Program-made: the position numbers and the translations under genes
Part shown: positions 54,790-63,109 of the stretch, piece by piece
How the letters are laid out: each line of letters opens with the position of its first letter
Position numbering within the stretch: the stretch's first letter is position 1
Assembly: GCF_009834225.1 (NCBI RefSeq)
Contig: NZ_CP047176.1
Span: 2,852,001-2,916,000 of the forward strand
Direction of reading: 5' to 3'
Length of the DNA stretch: 64,000 bases
Source of the DNA: Rathayibacter sp. VKM Ac-2759
GTDB taxonomy: Bacteria > Actinomycetota > Actinomycetes > Actinomycetales > Microbacteriaceae
The notes under the pieces: model-generated
Database searches by the model: none
Seen by the model: only the letters and a program-made list of their open reading frames with translations
What the model was told of the DNA's origin: nothing

Positions 54790-55788
54790 TCACGCCACCG
54801 ATCGGCGCCTCCGACGCTCCGCCGCGACGAGGTCGACTGAGAAGATCACCAGGGCCGCCCAGACCAGCGCGAAGCCGATCCAGCGCTCCGGCGGCATCGC
54901 CTCGTGCAGGACGAACGCCCCGACGAGGAACTGCAGGACCGGCGTCAGGTACTGGATGAAACCGACGATCGAGAGCGGCAGGCGGCGCGCGGCCCCCGCG
55001 AACAGCAGCAGCGGCACGGCGGTGACGATGCCCGCCGAGGCCAGGATCAGCGCGTGGCCCGTCCCCTCCGTGCCGAAGGTCAGGCCGACGAGCGACCCGA
55101 CGACGGCGAGCTGCACGAGCGCGAGCGGAGTCAGCCACAGCGTCTCGAGCGTGAGACCGCCGACCGCGTCGATCCGGCCGCCGACCCGGCTCTTGACGAG
55201 GCCGTAGAGGCCGAACGAGAACGCGAGCGCCAGCGACACCCAGGGGAAGGATCCGTAGCCGATGGCGATGACGAGCACCGCCACCGCGCTGATCGCCATC
55301 GCGACCCACTGCGCCGTGCGGAGGCGCTCGCGCAGCACGATCACGCCCAGCAGCACGGTGACCAGCGGGTTCATGAAGTAGCCGAGCGCCGCCTCGATGA
55401 CGTGGCCGGTCGTCGTCGCGATGACGTAGACCTGCCAGTTGACGTAGATCAGGGCTCCAGCGAGCGCCATGACCGCGAGGAGTCGCGGTTCGCGGAACAG
55501 CCCGAGGAAGCCCGGCCAGCTGCGGGTGACCGTCAGCAGCACCCCGCAGAAGACGAGCGAGAAGAGCACCCGGAAGGCGACGATCTCGAACGGCGAGGCG
55601 GGCGCCATCGCGATGAAGTAGAGCGGCATCGCGCCCCACAGCAGGTAGGCGCCGAAGCCGAACCACAGGCCCGTCGACGACATCGCGCCGGACGGACGGT
55701 CGTCGCCGAGCGCCTCCACGCCCTCGCCGACCGGGATGCCGGCGGTGGAGGGCTCGAGGGAGTCGGGCGGGGTGCGGGAGGCGGACAC
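54790..55788 (-). CDS. rarD: RarD-type EamA-family transporter
   Basis: 332 residues, ten helices of the drug/metabolite transporter superfamily. RarD hallmarks: FGFGAYLLWGAMPLYFIAMAPASPFEIVAFR near residue 45-75, NWQVYVIATTTGHVIEAALGYFMNPL, and FIQYLTPVLQFLVGAFVLHEAM. Substrate unknown. GTG 55788 has TAGCAT seven bases upstream; an internal ATG at MSSTGLWF could be the real start of the helix core. Confidence 0.9.
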   Translation of the reverse strand: MSASRTPPDSLEPSTAGIPVGEGVEALGDDRPSGAMSSTGLWFGFGAYLLWGAMPLYFIAMAPASPFEIVAFRVLFSLVFCGVLLTVTRSWPGFLGLFREPRLLAVMALAGALIYVNWQVYVIATTTGHVIEAALGYFMNPLVTVLLGVIVLRERLRTAQWVAMAISAVAVLVIAIGYGSFPWVSLALAFSFGLYGLVKSRVGGRIDAVGGLTLETLWLTPLALVQLAVVGSLVGLTFGTEGTGHALILASAGIVTAVPLLLFAGAARRLPLSIVGFIQYLTPVLQFLVGAFVLHEAMPPERWIGFALVWAALVIFSVDLVAAERRRRRSVA

Positions 55789-55890
55789 CCCTCCGATGCT
55801 ACGCAGGAGCCCGGCCGCCGGACCGCGCAGAACGGCCGCCGGACGCCGGGATCAGGCCACCTGTCGCGAGGAGGCCCGCCCCGGACACGG

Positions 55891-55926
55891 CGAAGGGCCC
55901 GGCGACAGCAGTCGCCGGGCCCTTCG
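55891..55926 (-). terminator. groES terminator
   Basis: A 16-bp perfect stem, CGAAGGGCCCGGCGAC and its complement with AGCA loop, 11 bp after the groES stop. Confidence 0.9.
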
Positions 55927-55936
55927 GGGAACCGTC

Positions 55937-56233
55937 CTAGCGGACGACGACCGCGAGGACGTCGCGCGCGGAGAGGACCAGGAGGTCCTCGCCCGAGAAC
56001 TTGACCTCGGTTCCGCCGTACTTGGAGTAGATGACCTTGTCACCCACGGCGACGTCGAGGGGGACGCGGTTGCCGTTGTCGTCGATGCGGCCGGGGCCCA
56101 CGGCGACGACTTCGCCCTCCTGCGGCTTCTCCTTGGCGGTGTCGGGGATGACGAGACCGGAAGCGGTCACCTGCTCCGCCTCGACCTGCTTGATGACGAT
56201 GCGATCTTCGAGCGGCTTGATGGACACCGACAC
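55937..56233 (-). CDS. groES: Co-chaperonin GroES
   Basis: 98 residues; the lid of the GroEL chamber. Seen: [16 protein letters not shown], the mobile loop [26 protein letters not shown], and [28 protein letters not shown] 56233 has AAGAGG eight bases upstream. No groEL follows: a terminator and rarD come next. A CIRCE site precedes it, so HrcA control of groES is likely. Confidence 0.98.
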   Translation of the reverse strand: MSVSIKPLEDRIVIKQVEAEQVTASGLVIPDTAKEKPQEGEVVAVGPGRIDDNGNRVPLDVAVGDKVIYSKYGGTEVKFSGEDLLVLSARDVLAVVVR

Positions 56234-56321
56234 GGTTGACCTCTTTCTTGACGACGTTGGGACGGAGCGCTGTCATTGGCAGACACGCTCCGAGAGTGCT
56301 AGATCCACTGTAGAGGCAAGG

Positions 56322-56348
56322 CTGGCACTCGTGCAATCAGAGTGCCAA
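56322..56348. promoter_or_regulatory. CIRCE operator (HrcA site) before groES
   Basis: On the minus strand TTGGCACTC-N9-GAGTGCCAG. A likely promoter overlaps it: TTGCAC in the spacer, 18 bases, TACAGT. A further half site, GCACTC, lies ~35 bases downstream. Confidence 0.9.
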
Positions 56349-56380
56349 GACGAGCGGATCGGGCCCGGGAGCGGGTGGCC

Positions 56381-56386
56381 TAGCAT
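56381..56386 (+). promoter_or_regulatory. -10 box of a leaderless promoter
   Basis: TAGCAT, six bases before ATG 56393. Confidence 0.65.
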
Positions 56387-56392
56387 GGCCGG

Positions 56393-57580
56393 ATGCATCG
56401 CGACGAGCTGGTCGAGCTCCTCTCCCCGGAGGGGCTGCGGCTCCTCGACGGTCTCGACGGATACCGCTCCGACGACCTCGTGCGCGCCGTCGCGACGCTC
56501 CGCGCGGCGGGCCACTCCCCCGGTCTCGTCGCCGCCGTGCTCACCCAGGCCCGCCTGCGAGCGCGCGCGGTGTCGAAGTTCGGCGAGTTCGCGCGCTCGA
56601 TGCTCTTCACCGACGCGGGCCTCGAGCAGGCGACGCGCCTCCGGGTCGCCGCACTCCACGCCGGCCGGTTCGCGGCGGCGGGGGTCACGCGCATCGCCGA
56701 CCTCGGCAGCGGTATCGGAGGCGACGCCCTCGCCCTCGCGGCGATCGACCTCGAGGTCACGGCCGTCGACGCCGACGAGATCACCGCCACCCTCGCGAGC
56801 TTCAACCTCGCCCCGTTCCCCTCCGCTCGCGCGGTGCACGCCGACGCCGAGACCTTCGACCTCGACGGCTTCGACGCCGTCTACCTCGACCCCGCGCGGC
56901 GCACGGCCGGGCACCGCGAGACGCGGCGGCTGGAGGATCCCGACGACTACTCCCCCTCCCTCGACTTCGCCTTCGGCCTGGCCGAGCACCGGCCGGCCGG
57001 CATCAAGCTCGGTCCCGGCTTCGACCGCGAGCGCATCCCGGCCGAGGCGGAGGCGCAGTGGGTGTCGGTCGACGGCGAGCTGGTCGAGACGGGTCTGTGG
57101 TTCGGCGCTCTCGCACGTCCCGGGGTCCGCCGGTCGGCGCTCCTGCTCGGCTCCAGCGGGGCCTCCGAGCTGACCGCGGCCGCCGACAGCGAGGACGAGG
57201 AGGTGGGCGAGCTCGGCGCCTTCGTCCACGAGCCCGACGGCTCCGCGATCCGCGCCCGTCTACTGGGTGAGCTCGCGCGCTCGAGCGGATCGCGGATGCT
57301 CTCGCCCGGCATCGCCTACCTGACGGGCAACGAACCCTCGACGACGCCCTTCCTCCGCAGCTTCCGCGTGCTCGCGGAGCTCCCCCTCGACGAGCGCACG
57401 CTCGCCCGCGAGCTCAAGGGCCGCGGGATCGGCGTGCTCGAGATCAAGAAGCGCGGCGTCGACGTCGATCCTGCGCTCTTCCGCAAGAAGCTCGGCCTCA
57501 AGGGCGCGGGCAGCGCCGTCCTGCTCCTCACGCGGGTGCAGGGCCGGCACCGCGCGCTCCTGGCCGAGCGGGCGGCCTGA
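56393..57580 (+). CDS. Class I SAM-dependent methyltransferase with THUMP-like C-terminal domain
   Basis: 395 residues. SAM-binding motif I RIADLGSGIGGDALALA near residue 100, then VTAVDADE, and a YLDPARRT motif that occupies the place of the NPPY-type catalytic motif of base methyltransferases. The C-terminal ~90 residues (SFRVLAELPLDERTLARELKGRGIGVLEIKKRG) match the THUMP-like domain found in actinobacterial proteins of this type, suggesting RNA as the substrate; the target is unknown. Leaderless. Confidence 0.85.
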   Translation: MHRDELVELLSPEGLRLLDGLDGYRSDDLVRAVATLRAAGHSPGLVAAVLTQARLRARAVSKFGEFARSMLFTDAGLEQATRLRVAALHAGRFAAAGVTRIADLGSGIGGDALALAAIDLEVTAVDADEITATLASFNLAPFPSARAVHADAETFDLDGFDAVYLDPARRTAGHRETRRLEDPDDYSPSLDFAFGLAEHRPAGIKLGPGFDRERIPAEAEAQWVSVDGELVETGLWFGALARPGVRRSALLLGSSGASELTAAADSEDEEVGELGAFVHEPDGSAIRARLLGELARSSGSRMLSPGIAYLTGNEPSTTPFLRSFRVLAELPLDERTLARELKGRGIGVLEIKKRGVDVDPALFRKKLGLKGAGSAVLLLTRVQGRHRALLAERAA

Positions 57581-57586
57581 TCCGGG

Positions 57587-58126
57587 TCAGTATCCGGAGG
57601 AGCTCGCCGCGCCCAGCGCGACGGCGAAGAGCACGATCGTGATCGCGAGGAAGATCAGCGAGACGGCGATCCCGGCGAACCCGGTGATGATCGCCGCGAG
57701 GGCGAAGCCGCGCGCGGCCGGCTCGCGCCGGCGTCCGAGGAACCCGAGCACGACGGCGGGAGCCGAGAGGATGAAGCCGAAGCCCCAGGCGAAGACCGTG
57801 ATGACGAGGCCGACGATGCCCAGGATCATGCCGACGAGGCTCAGCGTGCGGGGCGGCGCGGCGGGTGCGGGAGCGTAGGCGTACCCGGGAGCCGGCGTGC
57901 CGTAGGCCGGCGAGCCGTACGAGGGCCTCGCGTCGCCGGAGTAGGCGGGAGGCGCCGGAGGAGCGGGCGGGGCCTGCGGAGCCTGCGGGGGCGACGACCC
58001 GGCCGGAGTGGACGACCCGGCCGGAGGAGCGGGCGGCACGGGAGGAGCGGGCGGTGCCGGAGGCGCGGGCGGAACGGGGACGGAGCCGGGTCGGTCCTCG
58101 GACCCGGACTGGGTGCTGTCGCTCAT
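57587..58126 (-). CDS. DUF4190-type membrane protein with long Pro-rich N-terminus
   Basis: 179 residues. The first ~90 are proline-rich repeats (APPAPPAPPVPPAPP) and tyrosine/glycine-rich; two membrane helices follow in the DUF4190 arrangement (LSLVGMILGIVGLVI and FALAAIITGFAGIAV) and the tail is SSSGY. Function unknown. ATG 58126 has TAAGCT seven bases upstream. First in position of three adjacent paralogues. Confidence 0.8.
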   Translation of the reverse strand: MSDSTQSGSEDRPGSVPVPPAPPAPPAPPVPPAPPAGSSTPAGSSPPQAPQAPPAPPAPPAYSGDARPSYGSPAYGTPAPGYAYAPAPAAPPRTLSLVGMILGIVGLVITVFAWGFGFILSAPAVVLGFLGRRREPAARGFALAAIITGFAGIAVSLIFLAITIVLFAVALGAASSSGY

Positions 58127-58172
58127 GCGCACGAGCTTACCGACGGGTGGCCGGGGCGACCCGGGATCCCGG

Positions 58173-58535
58173 TCAGGCGGGCAGGTACCCGTCGCTCCGC
58201 AGACCGCCGACGAAGGCCGTGTAGGCGAACCAGCCCGCGACGGCGAGGACGACGACCAGGTAGCCGAGCACGAGGCCGGCGACGGCGATCCCGCGCCCGC
58301 GCTGTCCCGAGCGGCCCGCCTGCACGAGCCCGACGTGGCCGAGCACGATCGCCGCGGGCGCGAGACCGAGCAGGCCGCAGATGAGAGCGGCCACGGCGAG
58401 CGGGTTGAGGGGAGGCCGGGTGGCGCGGACGACCGGAGCCTCGCCGCCGGGCGGACCGGCCGGGGGCGGGTACTCCGCGGAGGGCGGCCCCGAGGGTGCG
58501 GCGTACGACGCTCTCGGCTCGCTGGTGTCGCTCAC
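58173..58535 (-). CDS. DUF4190-type membrane protein
   Basis: 120 residues: short Pro/Gly-rich start, then LNPLAVAALICGLLGLAPAAIVLGHVGLVQ and GIAVAGLVLGYLVVVLAVAGWFAYT, the two-helix DUF4190 core. GTG 58535 is chosen over 58568 because GAGGAGAG lies upstream at normal spacing. Adjacent to two paralogues on the same strand. Confidence 0.8.
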   Translation of the reverse strand: MSDTSEPRASYAAPSGPPSAEYPPPAGPPGGEAPVVRATRPPLNPLAVAALICGLLGLAPAAIVLGHVGLVQAGRSGQRGRGIAVAGLVLGYLVVVLAVAGWFAYTAFVGGLRSDGYLPA

Positions 58536-58593
58536 GGCGTCTCTCCTCGTCGGACGGAGCGCCCCCACCGGGATCGGAGGGGGCGCATCGGGA

Positions 58594-58851
58594 TCAGTAC
58601 CCGGTCGTGGGCATGGTGGCCGCGACGGCGAACAGGCCGATGACCAGGAAGATCGTGATGATGATGGCGGCGAAGCCGATGATGATCGCGGCGATCGCGA
58701 GGCCGCGGCCCTTCTCTCCGGTCCGCTTGATCTGCGACAGGGCGACGAAGCCCAGCACGATGCCCACGATCGAGACGAAGAACGACGCGATGAAGCCGAT
58801 GATCGCCAGGATGTTGTAGCGGTCGGAGGCGGGCGTGTACGGAGTGGTCAT
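58594..58851 (-). CDS. DUF4190-type membrane protein, minimal form
   Basis: 85 residues: only the two-helix DUF4190 core with FIASFFVSIVGIVLGFVALSQIKRTGEKGRGLAIA, ending PTTGY. ATG 58851 has AAGGGGGAT upstream. The linking loop IKRTGEKGRGLA aligns with QAGRSGQRGRGIA in the paralogue at 58173, showing common origin. Confidence 0.85.
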   Translation of the reverse strand: MTTPYTPASDRYNILAIIGFIASFFVSIVGIVLGFVALSQIKRTGEKGRGLAIAAIIIGFAAIIITIFLVIGLFAVAATMPTTGY

Positions 58852-58965
58852 GGGATCCCCCTTGATCAGGAACGACTGGATGCGCTCAGCGTGGCAGGGG
58901 CCTCGACCGACTGTCAAAAGCCTGGGTGCCGCTTGTGCGCCCCCGCGACGCCGGAGTAGGCGACC

Positions 58966-60030
58966 TCAGTGGACCTGGATCTCCGTCACCGGCAGCGTCG
59001 AGTCGGCCCCGAACGAGAGGCTCGAGGGCGCGTGCCCCGCCTCGATGAGCTGCGCGCCGAGCGCGGCGATCATCGCTCCGTTGTCCGTGCAGAGCGAGAG
59101 CGGAGGGATCCGCAGCGCGATGCCGGCGGCCGCGCAGCGCTCCGCGGCGAGCGAGCGCACCCGCGCGTTCGCCACGACCCCGCCGCCGAGCAGCAGTCGC
59201 GGCACCCCCCGGTCGACGCAGGCCGCGACGGCCTTCGTCAGGAGCACGTCGGCGACCGCCTCGCGGAAGCTCGCGGCGACATCGGCGACCGGCACCTCCT
59301 CCCCCGCGTCCTGGCGCTTCTCGACCCAGCGCGCGACGGCGGTCTTCAGCCCCGAGAACGAGAAGTCGTAGCGGTGCCTCTCCCTGTCCTTGGGCAGGGT
59401 CAGCCCGCGCGGGAACCGGATCGCCCGCGGATCGCCGTCGGCGGCCACGCGGTCGATCTGCGGACCGCCGGGATAGGGCAGGCCGAGCACGCGCGCGACC
59501 TTGTCGAACGCCTCCCCCGCCGCGTCGTCGATGGTCTCGCCGAGCAGCTCGACGTCCGAGACGAGGTCGCGCACGTGCAGGAGCGAGGTGTGGCCGCCCG
59601 AGACCAGCAGTGCGATCGTCGGCACCTCGACGGGGCTGCCGGGAGTGCCGTCGGCGCGGAGCACGTCGGCTCCGACGTGCCCGACCAGGTGGTTCACCGC
59701 GTAGAGCGGCTTCTGCAGCGAGACGGCGAGCGCCTTCGCCGCCCCCACGCCCACCATCAGCGCCCCCGAGAGACCGGGACCGCTGGTGACCGCGATCGCG
59801 TCGAGCTCGTCGAGCGACACCCCCGCCTCCGCCAGCGCGGTCCGCAGGGTCGGCTCGAGCGCCTCGAGGTGGGCCCTCGCCGCGACCTCGGGGACCACTC
59901 CGCCGTAGCGCGCGTGCTCGTCCATCGACGAGGCGATCGTGTTGGCGAGCAGGGTCGTGCCGCGCACGATGCCGATCCCCGTCTCGTCGCAGCTGGTCTC
60001 GATGCCGAGCACGAGCGGGCCGGTGGTCAT
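58966..60030 (-). CDS. tsaD: tRNA N6-threonylcarbamoyladenosine synthase TsaD
   Basis: 354 residues. With TsaB and TsaE it adds threonylcarbamoyl to A37 of ANN-decoding tRNAs. Seen: [16 protein letters not shown], metal site [13 protein letters not shown] (H-x3-H), [36 protein letters not shown], and [11 protein letters not shown] with the second metal ligand Asp. ATG 60030 overlaps the rimI stop by four bases. Last gene of the operon. Confidence 0.98.
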   Translation of the reverse strand: MTTGPLVLGIETSCDETGIGIVRGTTLLANTIASSMDEHARYGGVVPEVAARAHLEALEPTLRTALAEAGVSLDELDAIAVTSGPGLSGALMVGVGAAKALAVSLQKPLYAVNHLVGHVGADVLRADGTPGSPVEVPTIALLVSGGHTSLLHVRDLVSDVELLGETIDDAAGEAFDKVARVLGLPYPGGPQIDRVAADGDPRAIRFPRGLTLPKDRERHRYDFSFSGLKTAVARWVEKRQDAGEEVPVADVAASFREAVADVLLTKAVAACVDRGVPRLLLGGGVVANARVRSLAAERCAAAGIALRIPPLSLCTDNGAMIAALGAQLIEAGHAPSSLSFGADSTLPVTEIQVH

Positions 60031-60497
60031 GGCGTCTCCTGGGAAGCGAGGGGCAGGCGCATCACGAGCGCGTCGACCCCGTCGGGCTGGTAGTAGGCGG
60101 GGCGGACGGCGATCTCGACGAAGCCCTCCGAGAGGTAGAGCGACTGCGCGACCGGATTGTCGGCGCGCACCTCGAGGAACACCTCGCGGGCTCCGCGCCG
60201 GGCCGCGGTCTCGACGAGGTGGCGCAGCAGCCGGCGGCCGAGCCCGGCACCCCGGGCCGCGGGGACGACGGCGATCGTCTGCACGTCCCCCTCGTGCGCG
60301 CCCACGGGGCAGAGCAGTCCCGCGTAGCCGACGACGGCGCCGCCGAGCTCGGCGACGACGTAGCGCGTGTGCGGGCTCCGCAGCTCGCCGGCCATCATCG
60401 AGCGCGACCAGGCGTCGCTGGTGAACTCCGACTCCTCGATCGCCATGATCGCGTCGAGATCGGAGGCGGCGGCCTCGCGGATCGCGGCCGCGGTCAT
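60027..60497 (-). CDS. rimI: Ribosomal protein S18-alanine N-acetyltransferase RimI
   Basis: 156 residues, GNAT fold with [25 protein letters not shown] as acetyl-CoA loop and [17 protein letters not shown]. It acetylates the N-terminal Ala of S18, and in actinobacteria possibly other proteins. The ATG overlaps the tsaB stop (ATGA) and the stop overlaps tsaD. Confidence 0.93.
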   Translation of the reverse strand: MTAAAIREAAASDLDAIMAIEESEFTSDAWSRSMMAGELRSPHTRYVVAELGGAVVGYAGLLCPVGAHEGDVQTIAVVPAARGAGLGRRLLRHLVETAARRGAREVFLEVRADNPVAQSLYLSEGFVEIAVRPAYYQPDGVDALVMRLPLASQETP

Positions 60498-61114
60498 CCG
60501 GTCACGCGCTTCGGGCCGGCCGAGAGCGTGACGTCGGGCGAGCGGAGGTAGAGCGGCTCGTCGGCGGCGGGGAGGCGGCCGGCGGCGCGGGTGCGCACGG
60601 CGACGACTCCGAGCTCGGCGGCCGACACGGTCGCGGCCTCGAGGCGCGGGAGCTCGGGGAACGGCAGCGCGGGCGGCTTGTCGAGCCCGGGCCCGGCGAG
60701 GCGCTCCGGGATCCCCGCCGCATCGAGTCCCGCGTAGGCGCTCCAGTAGAGCTCGCGGCGCCGGGCGTCCGTGACGACGAGGAGACCGGCCGAGCGGCCG
60801 TGCCGGAGCGCCTCGAGGGCGATCGCGTCGTGCGAGACCACGGGGATCGTCGGGATCCCGCGGCCGACGGCGAACGCGCGGGCGGCGGCGATGCCGACCC
60901 GCAGGCCCGTGAAGGGGCCGGGACCCATGCCGACGGCGACCGCCTCGATGTCGGCGGGCGCGACTCCGGCGGACTCGAGCGCGGCGCTGATCAGGGAGCC
61001 GACGACCTCGGCGTGCCGCATCGTGTCGGTCTCGGCGCACTCCGCCCTGACCTCGCCGGTCTCGTCGACGACGGCGACGGAGGTACCGGAGGAGGTGTCG
61101 ATCGCGAGAAGCAC
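60494..61114 (-). CDS. tsaB: tRNA threonylcarbamoyladenosine biosynthesis protein TsaB
   Basis: 206 residues, an inactive ASKHA paralogue that scaffolds TsaD and TsaE. Seen: [16 protein letters not shown] and [24 protein letters not shown] 61114 is supported by the family N-terminus and by TACCCT exactly six bases upstream, which implies a leaderless internal promoter within the operon as well as read-through from tsaE, 23 bp before. Confidence 0.96.
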   Translation of the reverse strand: MLLAIDTSSGTSVAVVDETGEVRAECAETDTMRHAEVVGSLISAALESAGVAPADIEAVAVGMGPGPFTGLRVGIAAARAFAVGRGIPTIPVVSHDAIALEALRHGRSAGLLVVTDARRRELYWSAYAGLDAAGIPERLAGPGLDKPPALPFPELPRLEAATVSAAELGVVAVRTRAAGRLPAADEPLYLRSPDVTLSAGPKRVTG

Positions 61115-61120
61115 CCTGAC

Positions 61121-61126
61121 AGGGTA
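61121..61126 (-). promoter_or_regulatory. -10 box of a leaderless promoter for tsaB-rimI-tsaD
   Basis: TACCCT on the minus strand, six bases before GTG 61114. Confidence 0.55.
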
Positions 61127-61137
61127 CTCGCCGGTCG

Positions 61138-61620
61138 TCAGACCCAGCCGGTGCCGCGGAAGCGGACGGAGCGCGGCTCGATCGGCTCCTCGCCCTCCTC
61201 GGCCTCGGACCCCGCGGTCGGGCGCTCGATGACGATGTCGAGCCACGACTCCGCGACGCCGTCGAGCATGCCGGCACCCCACTCGACGACCACGACGGAG
61301 CGCTCGAGGTCGAGGTCGAGGTCGTCCAGCTCGACGGGCGAGCCGACGCGGTACGCGTCGACGTGCACGAGCGGCGGGCCGTCGTGCAGGGGCGGATGCG
61401 TCCGCGCGATCACGAAGGTGGGGCTCGTCACCGGGCCCCGCACGTCCAGCCCCTCACCCAGACCCCGGGTGAACGTCGTCTTGCCCGCGCCGAGGGGCCC
61501 GGTGAGCACCAGCAGGTCGCCCGCCCGCAGCACGCGGCCGAGGGAGCGGCCGAGCTCCTCCATCGCCCCGGGATCCGCGACCTCGACGTCGCGGTCGGCG
61601 AACCACGCGCGCTCAGGCAC
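61138..61620 (-). CDS. tsaE: tRNA threonylcarbamoyladenosine biosynthesis ATPase TsaE
   Basis: 160 residues, P-loop ATPase: LTGPLGAGKTTFTRGLGEGL (Walker A), SPTFVIA, LVHVDAYR, and VVVVEWGAGM. It cycles ATP on the TsaBD complex. GTG 61620 overlaps the alr 3' end by eight bases. The C-terminal ~40 residues are acidic and slightly longer than usual. Confidence 0.95.
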   Translation of the reverse strand: MPERAWFADRDVEVADPGAMEELGRSLGRVLRAGDLLVLTGPLGAGKTTFTRGLGEGLDVRGPVTSPTFVIARTHPPLHDGPPLVHVDAYRVGSPVELDDLDLDLERSVVVVEWGAGMLDGVAESWLDIVIERPTAGSEAEEGEEPIEPRSVRFRGTGWV

Positions 61621-62755
61621 GGACGCCGCCCGCTCCGCCGACGGCCCGTCGCTGCACCCGCGGGCCGAGGCGGGTGACGAGCTCGTAGTTGATCGTGCCG
61701 CACCAGCGAGCCCACTCGTCGACCGAGGGGACGCCGGTCGTCGGGTCTCCCCAGAGGATGACCGGGTCGCCGACCGCGACCGGGGCGTCGCCCGCATCGA
61801 CCACGAACTGGTCCATCGCGACGCGACCGGCGATGCGGTGGCGGCGCCCGGCGATCGAGACCTCCGCGACTCCGGAGGCACTGCGCGGGATGCCGTCGGC
61901 GTAGCCGAACGGGACGAGGGCGAGGGTGGTCTCGCCGGCGGAGCGGTAGGTGTAGTCGTAGCTGACCCCGGTGCCGGGCTCGACCCGGCGCACTCCGGCC
62001 ACCCGGCCCTGCAGCGTCATCGCCGGTGTCAGCCCGAGGTCGAGCGCGCTCTCGTCGTCGAAGGGCGAGAGCCCGTAGACGCCGATGCCGGTGCGGACGA
62101 GGTCGAGTCTCGCCTCGGGCAGCCGCAGCGCGCCGGCCGTCGCGGCGAGGTGCACGACGGGGGCGGCGAGGCCGTGCTCCTCGAGGAGCGCGGCGGCGCG
62201 CCGGAGCACGGCGAGCTGGTCGAGGTCGTCGGCGCGCGAGGTGTTCGAGAGGTGCGAGAACAGTCCGGTGAGGTGCAGGGCACCGCGAGCGGTGTGGCGG
62301 GCGAGCGCCTGGGCGAGCGACGCCCACTCCTGCTCGGGAGCGCCGTTGCGGCTGAGGCCGGTGTCGACCTTGAGCTGCACGGCGGCGCGGACGCCGCGGT
62401 CCTCCGCCGCCTGCGCGAGCGCGTCGAGCTGCGCGCGCGACGAGACGGCGACGTCGATCCCGTGCTCGAGGGCTCCGTCGAAGTCCTCCCCCGGGTCGTG
62501 CAGCCAGCAGAGGATCGGCGCGAGCACGCCCGCCTCGCGCAGGGCGACGGCCTCGGCGAGATCCGCGGTGCCCAGCGCGTCGGCTCCGCCGGCGAGCGCG
62601 GCCTGCGCGGCGACGAGCGCCCCGTGCCCGTACGCGTTCGCCTTCACGACCGCCATCAGGCGCCGCGCACCGGTCAGCTCGCGCAGGCGCGCGACGTTCG
62701 CCGAGATCGCGTCGGTGTCGATCAGGGCCTCGCGGAACGAGAGCGGGGCGATCAC
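61613..62755 (-). CDS. alr: Alanine racemase
   Basis: 380 residues; makes D-Ala for peptidoglycan. PLP-binding Lys in MAVVKANAYGHGAL (about residue 38), catalytic Tyr in PGTGVSYDYTYRS (about 255), and C-terminal DQFVVDAG and CGTINYELVTRLGPRVQR. GTG 62755 overlaps the acpS stop (GTGA). Confidence 0.97.
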   Translation of the reverse strand: MIAPLSFREALIDTDAISANVARLRELTGARRLMAVVKANAYGHGALVAAQAALAGGADALGTADLAEAVALREAGVLAPILCWLHDPGEDFDGALEHGIDVAVSSRAQLDALAQAAEDRGVRAAVQLKVDTGLSRNGAPEQEWASLAQALARHTARGALHLTGLFSHLSNTSRADDLDQLAVLRRAAALLEEHGLAAPVVHLAATAGALRLPEARLDLVRTGIGVYGLSPFDDESALDLGLTPAMTLQGRVAGVRRVEPGTGVSYDYTYRSAGETTLALVPFGYADGIPRSASGVAEVSIAGRRHRIAGRVAMDQFVVDAGDAPVAVGDPVILWGDPTTGVPSVDEWARWCGTINYELVTRLGPRVQRRAVGGAGGVRA

Positions 62756-63102
62756 GACTCGGCCACCACGAACGCGCAGGCGACTCCCGCATCGTGCGTC
62801 ATCGAGAGGTGCAGCCGTGCGATCCCCCGCGCCTCGGCCGCGGCCCGCGCCGGGCCCTGCAGGGCGAAGGACGGGTTTCCGTGCTCGTCGCGCTCCACGA
62901 CCATGTCGTGCCAGCGGGCGCCGACGGAGTCGCCGAGCGCCTTGATGAGCGCCTCCTTCGCCGCGAACCGCCCCGCGAGCGAGGCGACCGGGAGCTCGCG
63001 TTCGCTCTCGGCGAACAGGCGCTCGCGCAGGCGCGGGGTGCGGGCGATCGCCCGCTCGAAGCGGGCGAGGTCGACCACGTCCACGCCGATCCCCACGATC
63101 AC
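62752..63102 (-). CDS. acpS: Holo-[acyl-carrier-protein] synthase
   Basis: 116 residues; attaches phosphopantetheine to ACP. Metal-binding VGIGVDVVDLARFE at the start and the RFAAKEALIKALG motif at ~45-58, both diagnostic. GTG start 63102. It lies seven bases after the glmS stop, in the conserved order glmS-acpS-alr. Confidence 0.96.
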   Translation of the reverse strand: MIVGIGVDVVDLARFERAIARTPRLRERLFAESERELPVASLAGRFAAKEALIKALGDSVGARWHDMVVERDEHGNPSFALQGPARAAAEARGIARLHLSMTHDAGVACAFVVAES

Positions 63103-63109
63103 GACGCGA

